A stretch of DNA of 64,000 nt. Source: CAIUGU01 sp963819685 (GTDB lineage Bacteria > Pseudomonadota > Gammaproteobacteria > Steroidobacterales > Steroidobacteraceae). The notes below the pieces were generated by a model. It was not told the DNA's origin. It saw only the letters and a list, made by a program, of their open reading frames with translations, and did no database searches. Made by a program: the position numbers and the translations under genes. Shown piece by piece: positions 17,583-26,032 of the stretch (the first letter of the stretch is position 1; each line of letters starts with the position of its first letter). The stretch lies in assembly GCA_963819685.1 (NCBI GenBank), contig CAWFXI010000003.1, forward strand, positions 434,001 to 498,000, in the 5' to 3' direction.

Positions 17583-18941
17583 CAGAGTGAGTTGAGGAAC
17601 GCGAGTACCTGAGCCTGTTCGAGTGCCGACAGCGATGCATACGCCCGTCGCGATGCGACGGCCTGGCCACCGTGGCGCTGGATGACCTCCTGTAGAGAGA
17701 ATGTCAGACCGTCATGCATCAGGCGATTGCGGGTGCGCAGTCCCCATAGCGGTGCCGTGCGGATCTTGTTGGCTGTCGCTGCATAGCCTGGATCAGGAGT
17801 TACGGGGATTCCGTCTCCTGTGCCGATGTCGTGCAGCAGAAAATCGCTGTAGGGATGAATAACCTTGGAGCCAAGCGCGTCCGGTACAGTCAACGCGCCG
17901 CCGTTGATGATCGTGCCGGGCCGAGCGGTCCTGATCGTTGGCACATGACAACCGTTGCACCCGATGTTGCCAAACAGCGCTTCTCCCGCCAGTGCGGCGG
18001 CGGTCACTTCACCGCGTGGCGGAGCTTTGGTCGCGCGCATGAAGTTCGCGAATGCAAGCAGGTCTTCACCATCGTCTTCGGGTTCGGCAACAGGATCGTA
18101 TTCGGTTCCGTAGCCGACAAAGCGACCCGCAGCAGTGTTCTCTTCAGGGAACAGCGGGCTCGTGATTCCCATTTCGTTCAGGTAGGCGTCGGCGGCGAAA
18201 GACTGGAGGCTCGCGTGCTGGCTCTTCCAGCCAAACCGTCCGACGCGGGCAGCGCTGGTCGATTCAAGGACAGGCACGATGACTGCCGTGCCGCGAATGT
18301 TGAAGGGCTGGCGATCGCGAATGGCCAACAGCGTTTCGTTGGCAATCGCTTCGACGTACCCGTCGCCCAGTATGCTGGTGGACAGACGGAAAGTGCGAAC
18401 GTCATCCTGATAGTTCACGCGCTCGACGAGATCGGCATACGTCGAACGTGAATGCAGGAGCGAGCCGCCCAGCGATTCAAAGAACACGTTGTGTTCCATG
18501 CGGCCGGTGCGATGCTCGGCCACCTGGCTTGCGCCACCCGTCACGACGTTCTGGTGACATTCCCGACAGCTCTGCGCGTTGTAGGTCGGCCCCAGGCCAT
18601 CCGGGATCCCTTCGACTTCCTCGAAAATGAAGCGGTTGTCGTTGAACGAACGCAGCGGCACGACGTTGTCTTCATTGAGCTGATCGAACGGTATTCCCTG
18701 CGGGTCGAAGCCGTTGCGTCTGGTTGTCGAAGCCCGTGGCAGCCTCGCTCACTGCCGGCGCCTGTCTGGTATTGGTTGCCGCTTCTTCGACCAGCGCCGT
18801 GCCGCGGGCCCGAAAGCGCTCGGCGCGAGTGCGGCGGTCTACCTGTGCGGCCGATTGCGTGTCGGTGATGCTGATGAATGATCCAGCGATCGCGAGCACG
18901 GCTGCAATTGAAACAGTCACTATCCGGTGTTGCATTGGCAT
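17582..18941 (-). pseudogene. di-haem oxidoreductase (DHOR / putative thiol oxidoreductase), one frameshift
   Basis: Periplasmic c-type di-haem protein of the DHOR family. ATG 18941 (GGGAGA upstream) begins an exported N-terminus (QHRIVTVSIAAVLAIAGSFI). The frame breaks near 18715, between DNQT and NGFDPQG, where two frames must be joined. It then runs open to 17582. The main part contains two haem sites, CRECH and CNGCH, plus EEVEGIPDGLGPTYNA, TAPLWGLRTRNRLMHDG and a C-terminal QVLAFLNSL typical of the family. Such proteins are often near imelysin or iron genes, which are not seen here. Without the single-base break it would be about 450 residues and complete, so a sequencing error is as likely as real loss. 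Confidence 0.8.
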
Positions 18942-19098
18942 GTGAGTCTCCCCGGTCTGGCGTGTCGATGTGACGCGGATGACGAGGGGACACTGGTACC
19001 AGAAAAAGTGCCGCGCAAGAGACTCCAATACCCGACGCTTTCACGGGTGATGCATTCGGCAAACGCAGACAACGAAAACGCAGTCGGCAGGTCGTCGT

Positions 19099-20722
19099 TT
19101 ACCTCTCAGCAGGCAGGTTTGGATAGGGAATTCCCAGCTGTTCCAGATAACTGCTGTACTTCTTCGGGTCGTAGTAGAAGCGCGTCATCTGCGGCCGCAT
19201 CCTGTCCATGAGCTCCTTGTTCAGATGAATGCCGGGTTTGTCCTCCGCAGTGAGCACAGGGTCGTACTTCGTGTCTTTCAGCTGCACATTGCTGAAGTAG
19301 TCTTTCGCACTTGCGATCAGGCCTGGCGTGGTCATCAGGTCCAGCACGGTCATCGCCACTGCCTTGGCTCCCGCCACGGCCCCCTTGTGCGCGATTGGCG
19401 TTGCCATCGCGATGCCAGCGGTGACGTTGTGGCCAATGGTGTTGGGAATATTGGACGGGTAGCGGATCGTAATCGTCGGCACGGTCCACATGATGTCGCC
19501 GATATCGTCCGAACCGCCACCCGTTGACTGGTCTCGCGCTGGCAGGCGTGGACAGTGGGGCGACCGTGGATCCCAGCGGCTCAAGCTTCAGTTTATTGGC
19601 TTCCTGGACCGCCTTCGCAAAGGCCTGGTCGGCATCGCTCCACTTCGGCATGCCCACTGCCTTGATGTTTTCGTAGGCCGCCTCTGCCAGCGGTCTGTTT
19701 GCATGATTTGGCGCGGCATAGCCCAGGACCTGGCGACTCACCGTGGTCTCGGTCGCCATTGCTGCAGCCGACGCAATCGTATTGCCGATCTCGTACAGAT
19801 TGCGGATCGACGCAAAGTTCTGCTCCCGGAAGTAGTACCAGACCGACGCGACGCCCGGCACCACATTGGGCTGGTCTCCTCCATTGGAGATGATGTAGTG
19901 CGAGCGCTGCGTCAGAGGCAGATGCTCGCGCCGCATGTTCCACGCCACATTCATCAGCTCGACTGCATCCAGGGCGCTGCGCCCGTCCCACGGCTGCACC
20001 GCGGCATGGGCCGTCTTGCCGCGGAAGGTATATTCGACTGACACCATGCCGTTGCCGCTGACAGGGCCCCATGAAGTGCTGAAATCCTTGGCAACATGCG
20101 CGAAGATCGTGGCATCGACATTCCTGAACAGGCCGTCGCGCACGTAGTACGCCTTGGTCGCCAGCAGCTCTTCGGCCACGCCCGGCCAGATCATGAGACG
20201 GCCTTTGATCCCGTTCTTCTGCATGACGTCCTTGGTGGCCAGCGCAGCCGCGACGATGAGGGGCATCCCGGAATTGTGGCCTTCGCCGTGACCTGGAGCG
20301 CCGGCGACCTGTGGTGTGATCGTGGGAGAACCCGGCACCTGCGAGAGTCCGAGCAGTGCGTCGATGTCGCTGCCGAGTGCGATGAGCGGGCCATCCGCAC
20401 CCCAGGTCGCGGTCCACGCGGTCGGAATACCTGCCACGCCCTGCGTGATCGCAAAGCCATTGGCTTTCAGAATTCCAGTGATGTATTCGGATGTCTTGAA
20501 TTCCTGGAAGCCGGGTTCGGCAAAGCTGTAGAGCGAGTCCACCATTTCCTGTACCAGCTTTGCGCGCTTGTCGACGCCGGCGATGGCAGCTTCCTTGAGC
20601 GCCGGACTTGCCTGGCCCTGTGCCGGCGACACCTGCGCCTGCAGGACGAAGGCCGCAAACAGGGAAATCAGGATCCTGGCATTCACCTTCGTTCGGTTTT
20701 TCTTCACGTTTGGGAACTCCAT
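19099..20722 (-). pseudogene. M20 family amidohydrolase (AbgB-like), one frameshift
   Basis: Metallopeptidase of the M20 amidohydrolase group, similar in plan to p-aminobenzoyl-glutamate hydrolase subunit B, and here with a signal peptide (ARILISLFAAFVLQAQVSPAQG). Visible motifs are GHGEGHNSGMP (metal-binding region), GVAEELLATKAYYV (catalytic Glu), and the dimerisation domain with YTFRGKTAHAAVQPWDGRSALDA. Near 19530 the frame shifts, and the conserved C-terminus (GGGSDDIGDIMWTVPT, GHNVTAGIAMATPIAHKG) continues in another frame to 19099. Start assumed at ATG 20722; GTG 20707 is possible. Predicted product about 540 residues if the break is an artefact. Confidence 0.8.
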
Positions 20723-20832
20723 CCAGAGCGGGACGTCCGATGAACCGAGTGTACCGGAGCCTTCTCTGTTGTTTCCTCTATACTTCTGCGTGATCATGCT
20801 TAACGGAGGGTTGCAACTGTAAGAGCATATGG

Positions 20833-21609
20833 GTGCAGCAGCGGATTATCGTTCAGTTGTGCATGACTCTCGCGTTGTGCGCCGCGGGGGACGCAAGTGC
20901 GGCCTCTGCTGCTCAGACAACTACGGCCAGCCGTACCTATCCCGACTGGGGTGGTTTGTGGGAAAACCTGGACGGTTTCCTGTTCACGCGTCCCAACCGC
21001 AAGCCCAATCCCCCGCCGTTGACCCCGGAGTTTGCTGCCTTGTACAAGGTGGTGACGGATGCCTCCGCTGCGGGTCGGCCGGTGAACGATCCCACCGCGA
21101 ACTGCGTCTGGCCCGGAGTTCCCAGGGTGATCGTTGCTCCCTATCCCACCGAGTTCCTGATCGAAGCCGGCCGCGTCACGATCATCAATGAGTACATGAG
21201 CCAGGTGCGGCGGATCTGGACCGATGGCCGCCGCCATCCTGAAGATCTCGAGCCGAGCTTCAACGGTCACTCCATCGGCCATTGGGAAGGCGACACACTG
21301 GTCATCGAAACGGTGGGATTGCGCGACGACACGATGATCGAGCAATCAGGCCTGCCACACAGCAGTCAGCTCAAGGTCATGGAACGCATTCGCCTCACCG
21401 GACCCGATGCGCTCGAGAATGAAATCACGATGATCGACCCGAAGGCCTTCACAAAGCCCTGGGTCACGACCATTCACTTCGAGCGTCACCGCGACTGGCA
21501 GATCCTTGACTACGTCTGCGCGGAGAACAACCGTAACCCTGTTTCTGCCACCGGCAAGACTCTGACGCTCGGTGGTGACGGACAGCCGATTGACAAGGAG
21601 CACGAATGA
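20833..21609 (+). CDS. secreted protein of unnamed 'WEG' family (short subtype), with DUF6152 partner
   Basis: 258 residues, GTG start at 20833 followed by a signal peptide (IIVQLCMTLALCAAGDASA). It has SRTYPDWGGLW near the mature N-terminus, RPNRKPNPPPLTPEFAALYK, CVWPGVPRVI, INEYMSQVRRIWTDGR, FNGHSIGHWEGDTLVIETVG, VMERIRLTGPD, MIDPKAFTKPWVTT and YVCAENNRNPVS. It is shorter than the copies at 3839 and 5406, lacking the long C-terminal extension. Its stop overlaps the start of the DUF6152 gene at 21606 (ATGA), so the two are translationally coupled. A TATACT at 20779-20784 may be the -10. Function unknown. Confidence 0.78.
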   Translation: MQQRIIVQLCMTLALCAAGDASAASAAQTTTASRTYPDWGGLWENLDGFLFTRPNRKPNPPPLTPEFAALYKVVTDASAAGRPVNDPTANCVWPGVPRVIVAPYPTEFLIEAGRVTIINEYMSQVRRIWTDGRRHPEDLEPSFNGHSIGHWEGDTLVIETVGLRDDTMIEQSGLPHSSQLKVMERIRLTGPDALENEITMIDPKAFTKPWVTTIHFERHRDWQILDYVCAENNRNPVSATGKTLTLGGDGQPIDKEHE

Positions 21610-21980
21610 AATTCAGAACCCGTATGGCAATTGGTTTGTCTGTCGCGCTTGCTGCCGGCAGCACGTTGGCCCATCACTCCTTCGCCATGTTCGACAATAC
21701 GAAGGAAGCCGTACTCGAAGGCACGATACGGGAGTTCCAGTGGACCAATCCGCACAGCTGGATCCAGATCGTCGTGATGGAGGACGGCAAGGAAGTGGAA
21801 TACAGCGTCGAAGCGAACAGTCCCAACATCCTGACCCGTCGCGGCTGGAGCAAGACCTCTTTCAATCCCGGCGACCGCGTCAAGATCAAGGTTCACCCGA
21901 TGAAGGACGGCAGCAAGGGGGGCTCATTCATGAGCGCAGAGTTCCCCGATGGCAGGAAGCTCGGCGACTCCATTGGCTGA
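21606..21980 (+). CDS. DUF6152 family secreted protein, copy 3
   Basis: 124 residues with a signal peptide (RTRMAIGLSVALAAGSTLA) and the DUF6152 start HHSFAMFDNTKE, then IREFQWTNPHSWIQIVV, VEANSPNILTRRGWSKTSFNPGDRVKIKVHPMKDGSKGGSF. It is clearly diverged from the identical pair at 4938 and 6511, so this is an older paralogue. The four-base overlap with the upstream WEG gene makes this the strongest evidence that WEG and DUF6152 proteins act together. Confidence 0.82.
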   Translation: MKFRTRMAIGLSVALAAGSTLAHHSFAMFDNTKEAVLEGTIREFQWTNPHSWIQIVVMEDGKEVEYSVEANSPNILTRRGWSKTSFNPGDRVKIKVHPMKDGSKGGSFMSAEFPDGRKLGDSIG

Positions 21981-22025
21981 TCGGGCCGGGTATCGGGGAC
22001 GGTGGCCCGTTTAGGCTGCACCCGG

Positions 22026-22928
22026 TTACCACTGGATCCAGTGGCGGACTCCTTCGGTGAGCAGAAACTCCCCGGCTTCCGCTCCCTGCAATATGGCGAG
22101 GGTGGTGAGCATGCCGGCCTGGGTACAGGAGTCGGCGGCCACGGTCACTGATCGTGGCGCATGCTCGATCGGCCACCCGGTGCGCGGATCCAGAATGTGG
22201 GTGTACCTGCGGCCATCGCGCAACACGAATCTGTGCGTATCGCCGCTCGTCGCGAGTGCCCCCGTATGCAGCTCTATGTGCCTGGCAGCCTTCTGTGCGT
22301 GGGCGTCCGCTGCTTCAATGCCGACCTGCCAGGCGGAACCGTCCTGGCGGGCGCGAGTCACCGCAAGATCGCCTCCCAGATTGATCAGGCAACTGCCGGC
22401 AAGCATTTCGCTCGCGATTGCCGCCGCCTGATCAACCGCATACTCCTTGCCGAAGCCACCCAGATCGATCTGCATACCGGGTTGCAACGTGAAGAAGGGC
22501 CGCTGCCAACTTGTCTTGTGCCAGCCGACCAGTCCCAGCAGTTCACGAATGCGGTTGGCATCGGGGACCTGGTGGCCGCCGTCGAAGCTCCAGGCCCGCC
22601 GCAGCACTCCCGATGTGATGTCGAATAGCCCGTTGGACAGACGGTAGAGCGCGTCCGCAAAGTCGAGCAGGCCGGCAGTCTCATCGTCGACCTCGATGGG
22701 CCGCCCACCGCTTTGATTGATCGAGTGAACGATGTTGTTGTCGCGGTAACGGCTGTACTTGTCTTCGATGCGCCAGGTGCACGCGGCGACCGCGTCGACG
22801 ACTGCCCGGGCTGCGAGCCGGTCCTGCGTCTCGACCAGTACCTCGCAGGGACTGGCCATGGCCTCGAAGCGCCCGACCCAGTGACCTGCGTTTCGCTCAA
22901 GCCGGGTGCTGCGAACGCTGACGAGCAT
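22026..22928 (-). CDS. apbE: FAD:protein FMN transferase
   Basis: 300-residue ApbE-family enzyme that transfers FMN from FAD onto a Thr or Ser of exported proteins through a phosphoester bond. Blocks seen are MASPCEVLVE near the start, KYSRYRDNNIVHSIN, SNGLFDITSGVLRRAW, IDLGGFGKEYAVDQAA, CLINLGGDLAV, TSGDTHRFVLRDGRRYTHILDPRTGWPIEH (Mg and flavin site) and CTQAGMLTTLAIL. No clear lipobox or signal peptide is visible. It is the last gene of a tight operon, 20 bp after DUF3570, and its natural substrate is likely encoded in the same operon. Confidence 0.93.
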   Translation of the reverse strand: MLVSVRSTRLERNAGHWVGRFEAMASPCEVLVETQDRLAARAVVDAVAACTWRIEDKYSRYRDNNIVHSINQSGGRPIEVDDETAGLLDFADALYRLSNGLFDITSGVLRRAWSFDGGHQVPDANRIRELLGLVGWHKTSWQRPFFTLQPGMQIDLGGFGKEYAVDQAAAIASEMLAGSCLINLGGDLAVTRARQDGSAWQVGIEAADAHAQKAARHIELHTGALATSGDTHRFVLRDGRRYTHILDPRTGWPIEHAPRSVTVAADSCTQAGMLTTLAILQGAEAGEFLLTEGVRHWIQW

Positions 22929-22948
22929 GATCGTCAGTTCAAAAGTTG

Positions 22949-24259
22949 TCAGAGCGCGAAACGATAGCCGAACTGGGCAATGATCGCATCCAGATCGGGA
23001 ACCTGGTCATAGTTGCGTTGCGTACCGATCAGAGCCGAATCGGACAGGTTGCTGGTCTGGCGATAGTACTCAAAGCGGGCGCTCCACTCGTTACCGCTGG
23101 CCGTCGTCCGGCCAAGTTTCACGCCGACCGTCATGCCATCGAAATCGCCGAGACGCGAGTCCGCCGACGCGTACTGCGGCAGCGGTTGCCCGGAGACGAG
23201 ACTGGTCTGATAGAAATCCGCGGCGGTCTGCGTGTAATAGCGGATCTGCGGTTCGACGAACCCGGACAGGCCGATGGGCCAGCGCAACTTGCCTTCCAGC
23301 GTATGCGAATCAATCCCCCAATCGTCCGTCATGTATCGATAGGAGAGGTCGAGCACCTTGCCGCCGAGGTACGTCTTCACCTGGCCAAACAATGCCTGTT
23401 TGGTTCTCGAGTCCGGCCGGCTTTCGAACCTGTAAATGCCGGACGGTCCTGTGAAGCCCTGCGCCGGAATACGCAGCAGGGTATCGCCCGTCACCGGATC
23501 CACGACGCTCAGAAACTTGTAGGGATCCGTGAGATACCCGCTTGAATCGCTGTGTGAGTAGTTCAGGCGAACGATCGTGGTCCGGTTGATGACCTGCGTG
23601 ACACCCACCAGCAGGTCAATAATGTCCTTGGATTCGGTGCCCTTGCGATTCGAGAGATCCCCGACATCCAGCATCTGGGCGAGCGGAATTGGCGACCCTC
23701 CGACCGGCTCGATGTCATCTTTGGAGTACGCGACGCCAGCGCTGACGGTCGTGTTGCGTTCGTTGAAGTCACGCGCCAGTGAGGCATTGGCGCCCAGGTG
23801 GGTGTAGTCGTATTCCTTCGAGAATCCAAGGCCCCCGGAAGCCGTGTACAGGCGCGCCACAGGCTGCGTCCAGTTCGCTCCCAGTGAAAACCGGGTGTCG
23901 AGGAAGGTATCGTCGAGCGGACTGACGCCTGCGGGGGTTGTGTAAGTGGCTTTGCCCGAGGGACTGGTGAACGTCTGCGCCCGCGCGGTCGCGGTAGCTC
24001 CACTTGGGCTCGCGCCTGTCAGCGTGTCGATGGTGAGGTCGACGGTGAGGAAACGGTCATCGTCAAAGTCGCGCTTTGCATGGGCGCTCAGGCTGATGTC
24101 CTTTACACGAGCATCACTTTCGCCGTAGTACATCAATGCGGTATCGAGTTCCCAGCGACGCGCCTCCTGTGCCACAACAGGGGTGGCGGGCACCGTGCCG
24201 AGCAGCGTATAGGTCGCGGCCGCCAGCGCGGAACCGATCTTCCGATCCCTGGTATCCAT
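22949..24259 (-). CDS. DUF3570 outer-membrane beta-barrel-like protein with ApbE-type motif
   Basis: About 436 residues, exported, rich in alternating beta-strand patterns and ending in an aromatic-rich strand (AIIAQFGYRFAL), as expected of an outer-membrane barrel. The start at ATG 24259 overlaps the DUF4266 stop (TGATG), fixing it by coupling. At residues 78-84 it reads DTLTGAS, followed by PSGAT. This matches the Dxx(S/T)GA(S/T) pattern where ApbE attaches FMN to NqrC and RnfG. The motif position just after the first strands would face either side of the membrane; that FMN is attached here is inference. Neighbours: DUF4266 lipoprotein upstream and apbE downstream. Confidence 0.85.
   Translation of the reverse strand: MDTRDRKIGSALAAATYTLLGTVPATPVVAQEARRWELDTALMYYGESDARVKDISLSAHAKRDFDDDRFLTVDLTIDTLTGASPSGATATARAQTFTSPSGKATYTTPAGVSPLDDTFLDTRFSLGANWTQPVARLYTASGGLGFSKEYDYTHLGANASLARDFNERNTTVSAGVAYSKDDIEPVGGSPIPLAQMLDVGDLSNRKGTESKDIIDLLVGVTQVINRTTIVRLNYSHSDSSGYLTDPYKFLSVVDPVTGDTLLRIPAQGFTGPSGIYRFESRPDSRTKQALFGQVKTYLGGKVLDLSYRYMTDDWGIDSHTLEGKLRWPIGLSGFVEPQIRYYTQTAADFYQTSLVSGQPLPQYASADSRLGDFDGMTVGVKLGRTTASGNEWSARFEYYRQTSNLSDSALIGTQRNYDQVPDLDAIIAQFGYRFAL
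24008..24028 (-). other. candidate flavinylation motif in the DUF3570 gene
   Basis: These codons encode D78-T-L-T-G-A-S84. Known ApbE acceptor sites have the form Dxx(S/T)GA(T/S), with FMN on the last hydroxyl residue. The co-operonic apbE gene makes this more than a chance match, but the motif is short and no biochemical evidence is available from sequence. Confidence 0.4.
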
Positions 24260-24480
24260 CAGTTGCACCCGCAACCGCCGCCACCAAAGCCGCGTCCGCC
24301 GCTCGAGGCTTCCTTGCTGAAGTAAATGTGGTCATCCAGCGCCGCATCGAGAGGGCTTGGGTCCGGCAGCATTTCCTTCCTGGCCAACACATCGCGTTGC
24401 CAGGGACGCACCCCTAAGCTCGAGCAGCCACTGGTGAGCGCAGCGAATACGACCATCGAGACTGCAAGAGTCTGTTTCAT
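24259..24480 (-). CDS. DUF4266 small lipoprotein with Cys-rich C-terminus
   Basis: 73 residues. The lipobox LTSGC places the lipidated Cys at residue 19. The body has WQRDVLARKEMLP, recognisable as DUF4266, and DDHIYFSKEASSGG. The end is a glycine run with GGGGCGCN, giving Cys70 and Cys72 two residues from the terminus. Start (ATGA with tlpA) and stop (TGATG with DUF3570) both overlap neighbours, so expression is locked to the operon. A CxC at the tip of a flexible tether could be oxidised by the co-encoded thioredoxin-like protein or bind metal or haem; this is inference. Confidence 0.88.
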   Translation of the reverse strand: MKQTLAVSMVVFAALTSGCSSLGVRPWQRDVLARKEMLPDPSPLDAALDDHIYFSKEASSGGRGFGGGGCGCN

Positions 24481-25004
24481 TGTTGACTACCGGGAGAGCG
24501 AACAACTGGGGGGGTGGGGCTGGCGGGCCGGGGCGTCTTCAGCAGCTCCTGAAGCACGGCTTCATACTCGGCCCGACGTGCATTCTGGAAGCCAAGATGC
24601 TTTGTCGCCAGCTCACCTTTACGGTCGAAAATAAAGGAACTCGGCATTGCCGTCACGCCGAAGCTGGCCGGGAGCTTGCCTTCATGATCGTAGACAATTT
24701 CGAAGCGGGCCGGCACCTCGGCCAGGAACTTGTCAGCATCCGCGCGCTGCGAGTCGACATTCACCCCGATGATGACGAGCCCCTGGTCGCGGTACTTCGC
24801 CTGCATCTCGTTGAGCCAGGGAAACGAGCGACGGCAGGGAACACACCAGGACGCCCAGAAGTCCACGACGACGACGTTGCCCTTTCTGCGTTCAAGATCG
24901 ACCGACGGTTCAGCCGGGAAGGCAGCGGGCGTCAGTGTTGCGAAGAGCAGGGTAGTCAGCAGGAATCGGCCAATTCCGGTTCGCGGGCGTTGGTTACAAG
25001 TCAT
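24477..25004 (-). CDS. TlpA-like periplasmic thioredoxin
   Basis: 175 residues with an N-terminal signal (GRFLLTTLLFATLTPAAFPA) and a thioredoxin fold of the TlpA/ResA type. The active site is WASWCVPC (C54, C57), VDSQRADADKFLAEV follows, and the cis-Pro loop reads VTAMPSSFIFDRKG. It is expected to reduce disulfides in the periplasm. First gene of the operon tlpA-DUF4266-DUF3570-apbE; its stop overlaps the DUF4266 start by four bases. The Cys-rich DUF4266 tail is an obvious candidate partner. Confidence 0.9.
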   Translation of the reverse strand: MTCNQRPRTGIGRFLLTTLLFATLTPAAFPAEPSVDLERRKGNVVVVDFWASWCVPCRRSFPWLNEMQAKYRDQGLVIIGVNVDSQRADADKFLAEVPARFEIVYDHEGKLPASFGVTAMPSSFIFDRKGELATKHLGFQNARRAEYEAVLQELLKTPRPASPTPPVVRSPGSQQ

Positions 25005-25137
25005 TCGCTTTGCAACAAGTGGGTTCGTCTGTGGGGCCGGAGGGTTGGACGAGCAGAGTGACCGAAATCAATCGGCCAGCAAATGAGTGCCGGAAAGTCC
25101 CTTCCCGACACGCGCCACCCTTTGCGCCGGGGTGCTG

Positions 25138-25326
25138 TCAGCGCAGCAGAGCTGCGACGACAAGCAACAGCAGCGTAAACGCATGCAGCCCAAGGCGTGC
25201 CCACATCAGTGGAGTGCTGATTTCGTTGTCGAGCGATCCGCCGCCGGACATTGTCATCAGTCCCAATAACAGTGTGCCGAGCGTGGCGAGAATCGCCAGG
25301 ATGATCAGGATCAGCATGATATCCAT
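25138..25326 (-). CDS. small two-helix membrane protein (HIG1-like / twin transmembrane)
   Basis: 62 residues made of two hydrophobic helices (MLILIILAILATLGTLLLGLMTM and LGLHAFTLLLLVVAALL) joined by a short polar loop with STPLMWARLGL. The layout resembles bacterial HIG1-domain or twin-transmembrane proteins thought to assist respiratory complexes, but the family call is tentative. An independent gene: 133 bp from tlpA, same strand. Confidence 0.6.
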   Translation of the reverse strand: MDIMLILIILAILATLGTLLLGLMTMSGGGSLDNEISTPLMWARLGLHAFTLLLLVVAALLR

Positions 25327-25531
25327 GACTGGGTCCCCCGGTTTTTTTCTGGATGCGAGGGGAATATATCACGCGGTTTTCCGGGAACGTAGGCCGGAGC
25401 CCACCCGGCACCAGCGACTGCTGACTGTACGCCCCCCTTCGCGCTAGGCATACTACCGCACTGTATTCGCTTCGCTGCCAGGGCTCCGCACCGACCGAGA
25501 TTCCCAGATTCCCGTAACCAGGAGATTAATC

Positions 25532-25942
25532 ATGCGCGCGTTCCGTCCCGTTTTGATCCCGCTCGCCATGACATTGGCGACCGCGGCAGTGGCCGCAGAT
25601 TTCGATGGCACGGTGCCGTTGACGTGCACAGCGGTGCAGGCTCACGACTGTCTGCCGACGGCAAAAAACTGCACCCGCCTGAAGCCCGAATCTGACATCG
25701 CCCCGATTTTCGCTGTCGACTTTGCCAAGAAGGAATTCCGCTCGCCTTACCGCACGGCTCTGCTCAAAGTCGTGAATGTGAGCTCGAATGACAAGTCACT
25801 GGTAGTGCAAGGCGCCGATCTGCTGAATGCCTGGAGCACCACGATCAACAAGACGACAGGAGCCTTTACCGTCGCGATGGCGGATGCCAAGGGTGCCTAC
25901 GTCGCTTTCGGCCAGTGCAAAGTGACAGCAGCGGCGCCGTAA
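25532..25942 (+). CDS. secreted hypothetical protein
   Basis: 136 residues. ATG 25532 follows CCAGGAGATTAATC, an excellent ribosome site. The signal peptide is RAFRPVLIPLAMTLATAAVAA. The mature part (DFDGTVPLTCTAVQAHDCLPTAKNC) carries four Cys, counting one near the C-terminus (FGQCKV), suggesting disulfides. It also has the short segments NVSSNDKSLVVQGAD and WSTTINKTTGAFTVAMAD. I do not recognise a named family. Isolated gene with no clear operon partner. Gap 25327-25531 holds only its upstream region. Confidence 0.7.
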   Translation: MRAFRPVLIPLAMTLATAAVAADFDGTVPLTCTAVQAHDCLPTAKNCTRLKPESDIAPIFAVDFAKKEFRSPYRTALLKVVNVSSNDKSLVVQGADLLNAWSTTINKTTGAFTVAMADAKGAYVAFGQCKVTAAAP

Positions 25943-26032
25943 CGCCGTGCGGCGTGAGCTTTCATGACTCTGGCAATCCAGACATGTTCGCTGGCCGCCG
26001 AAAAGCAGTAGCAGCTGAATAGGCCGTGAGGC

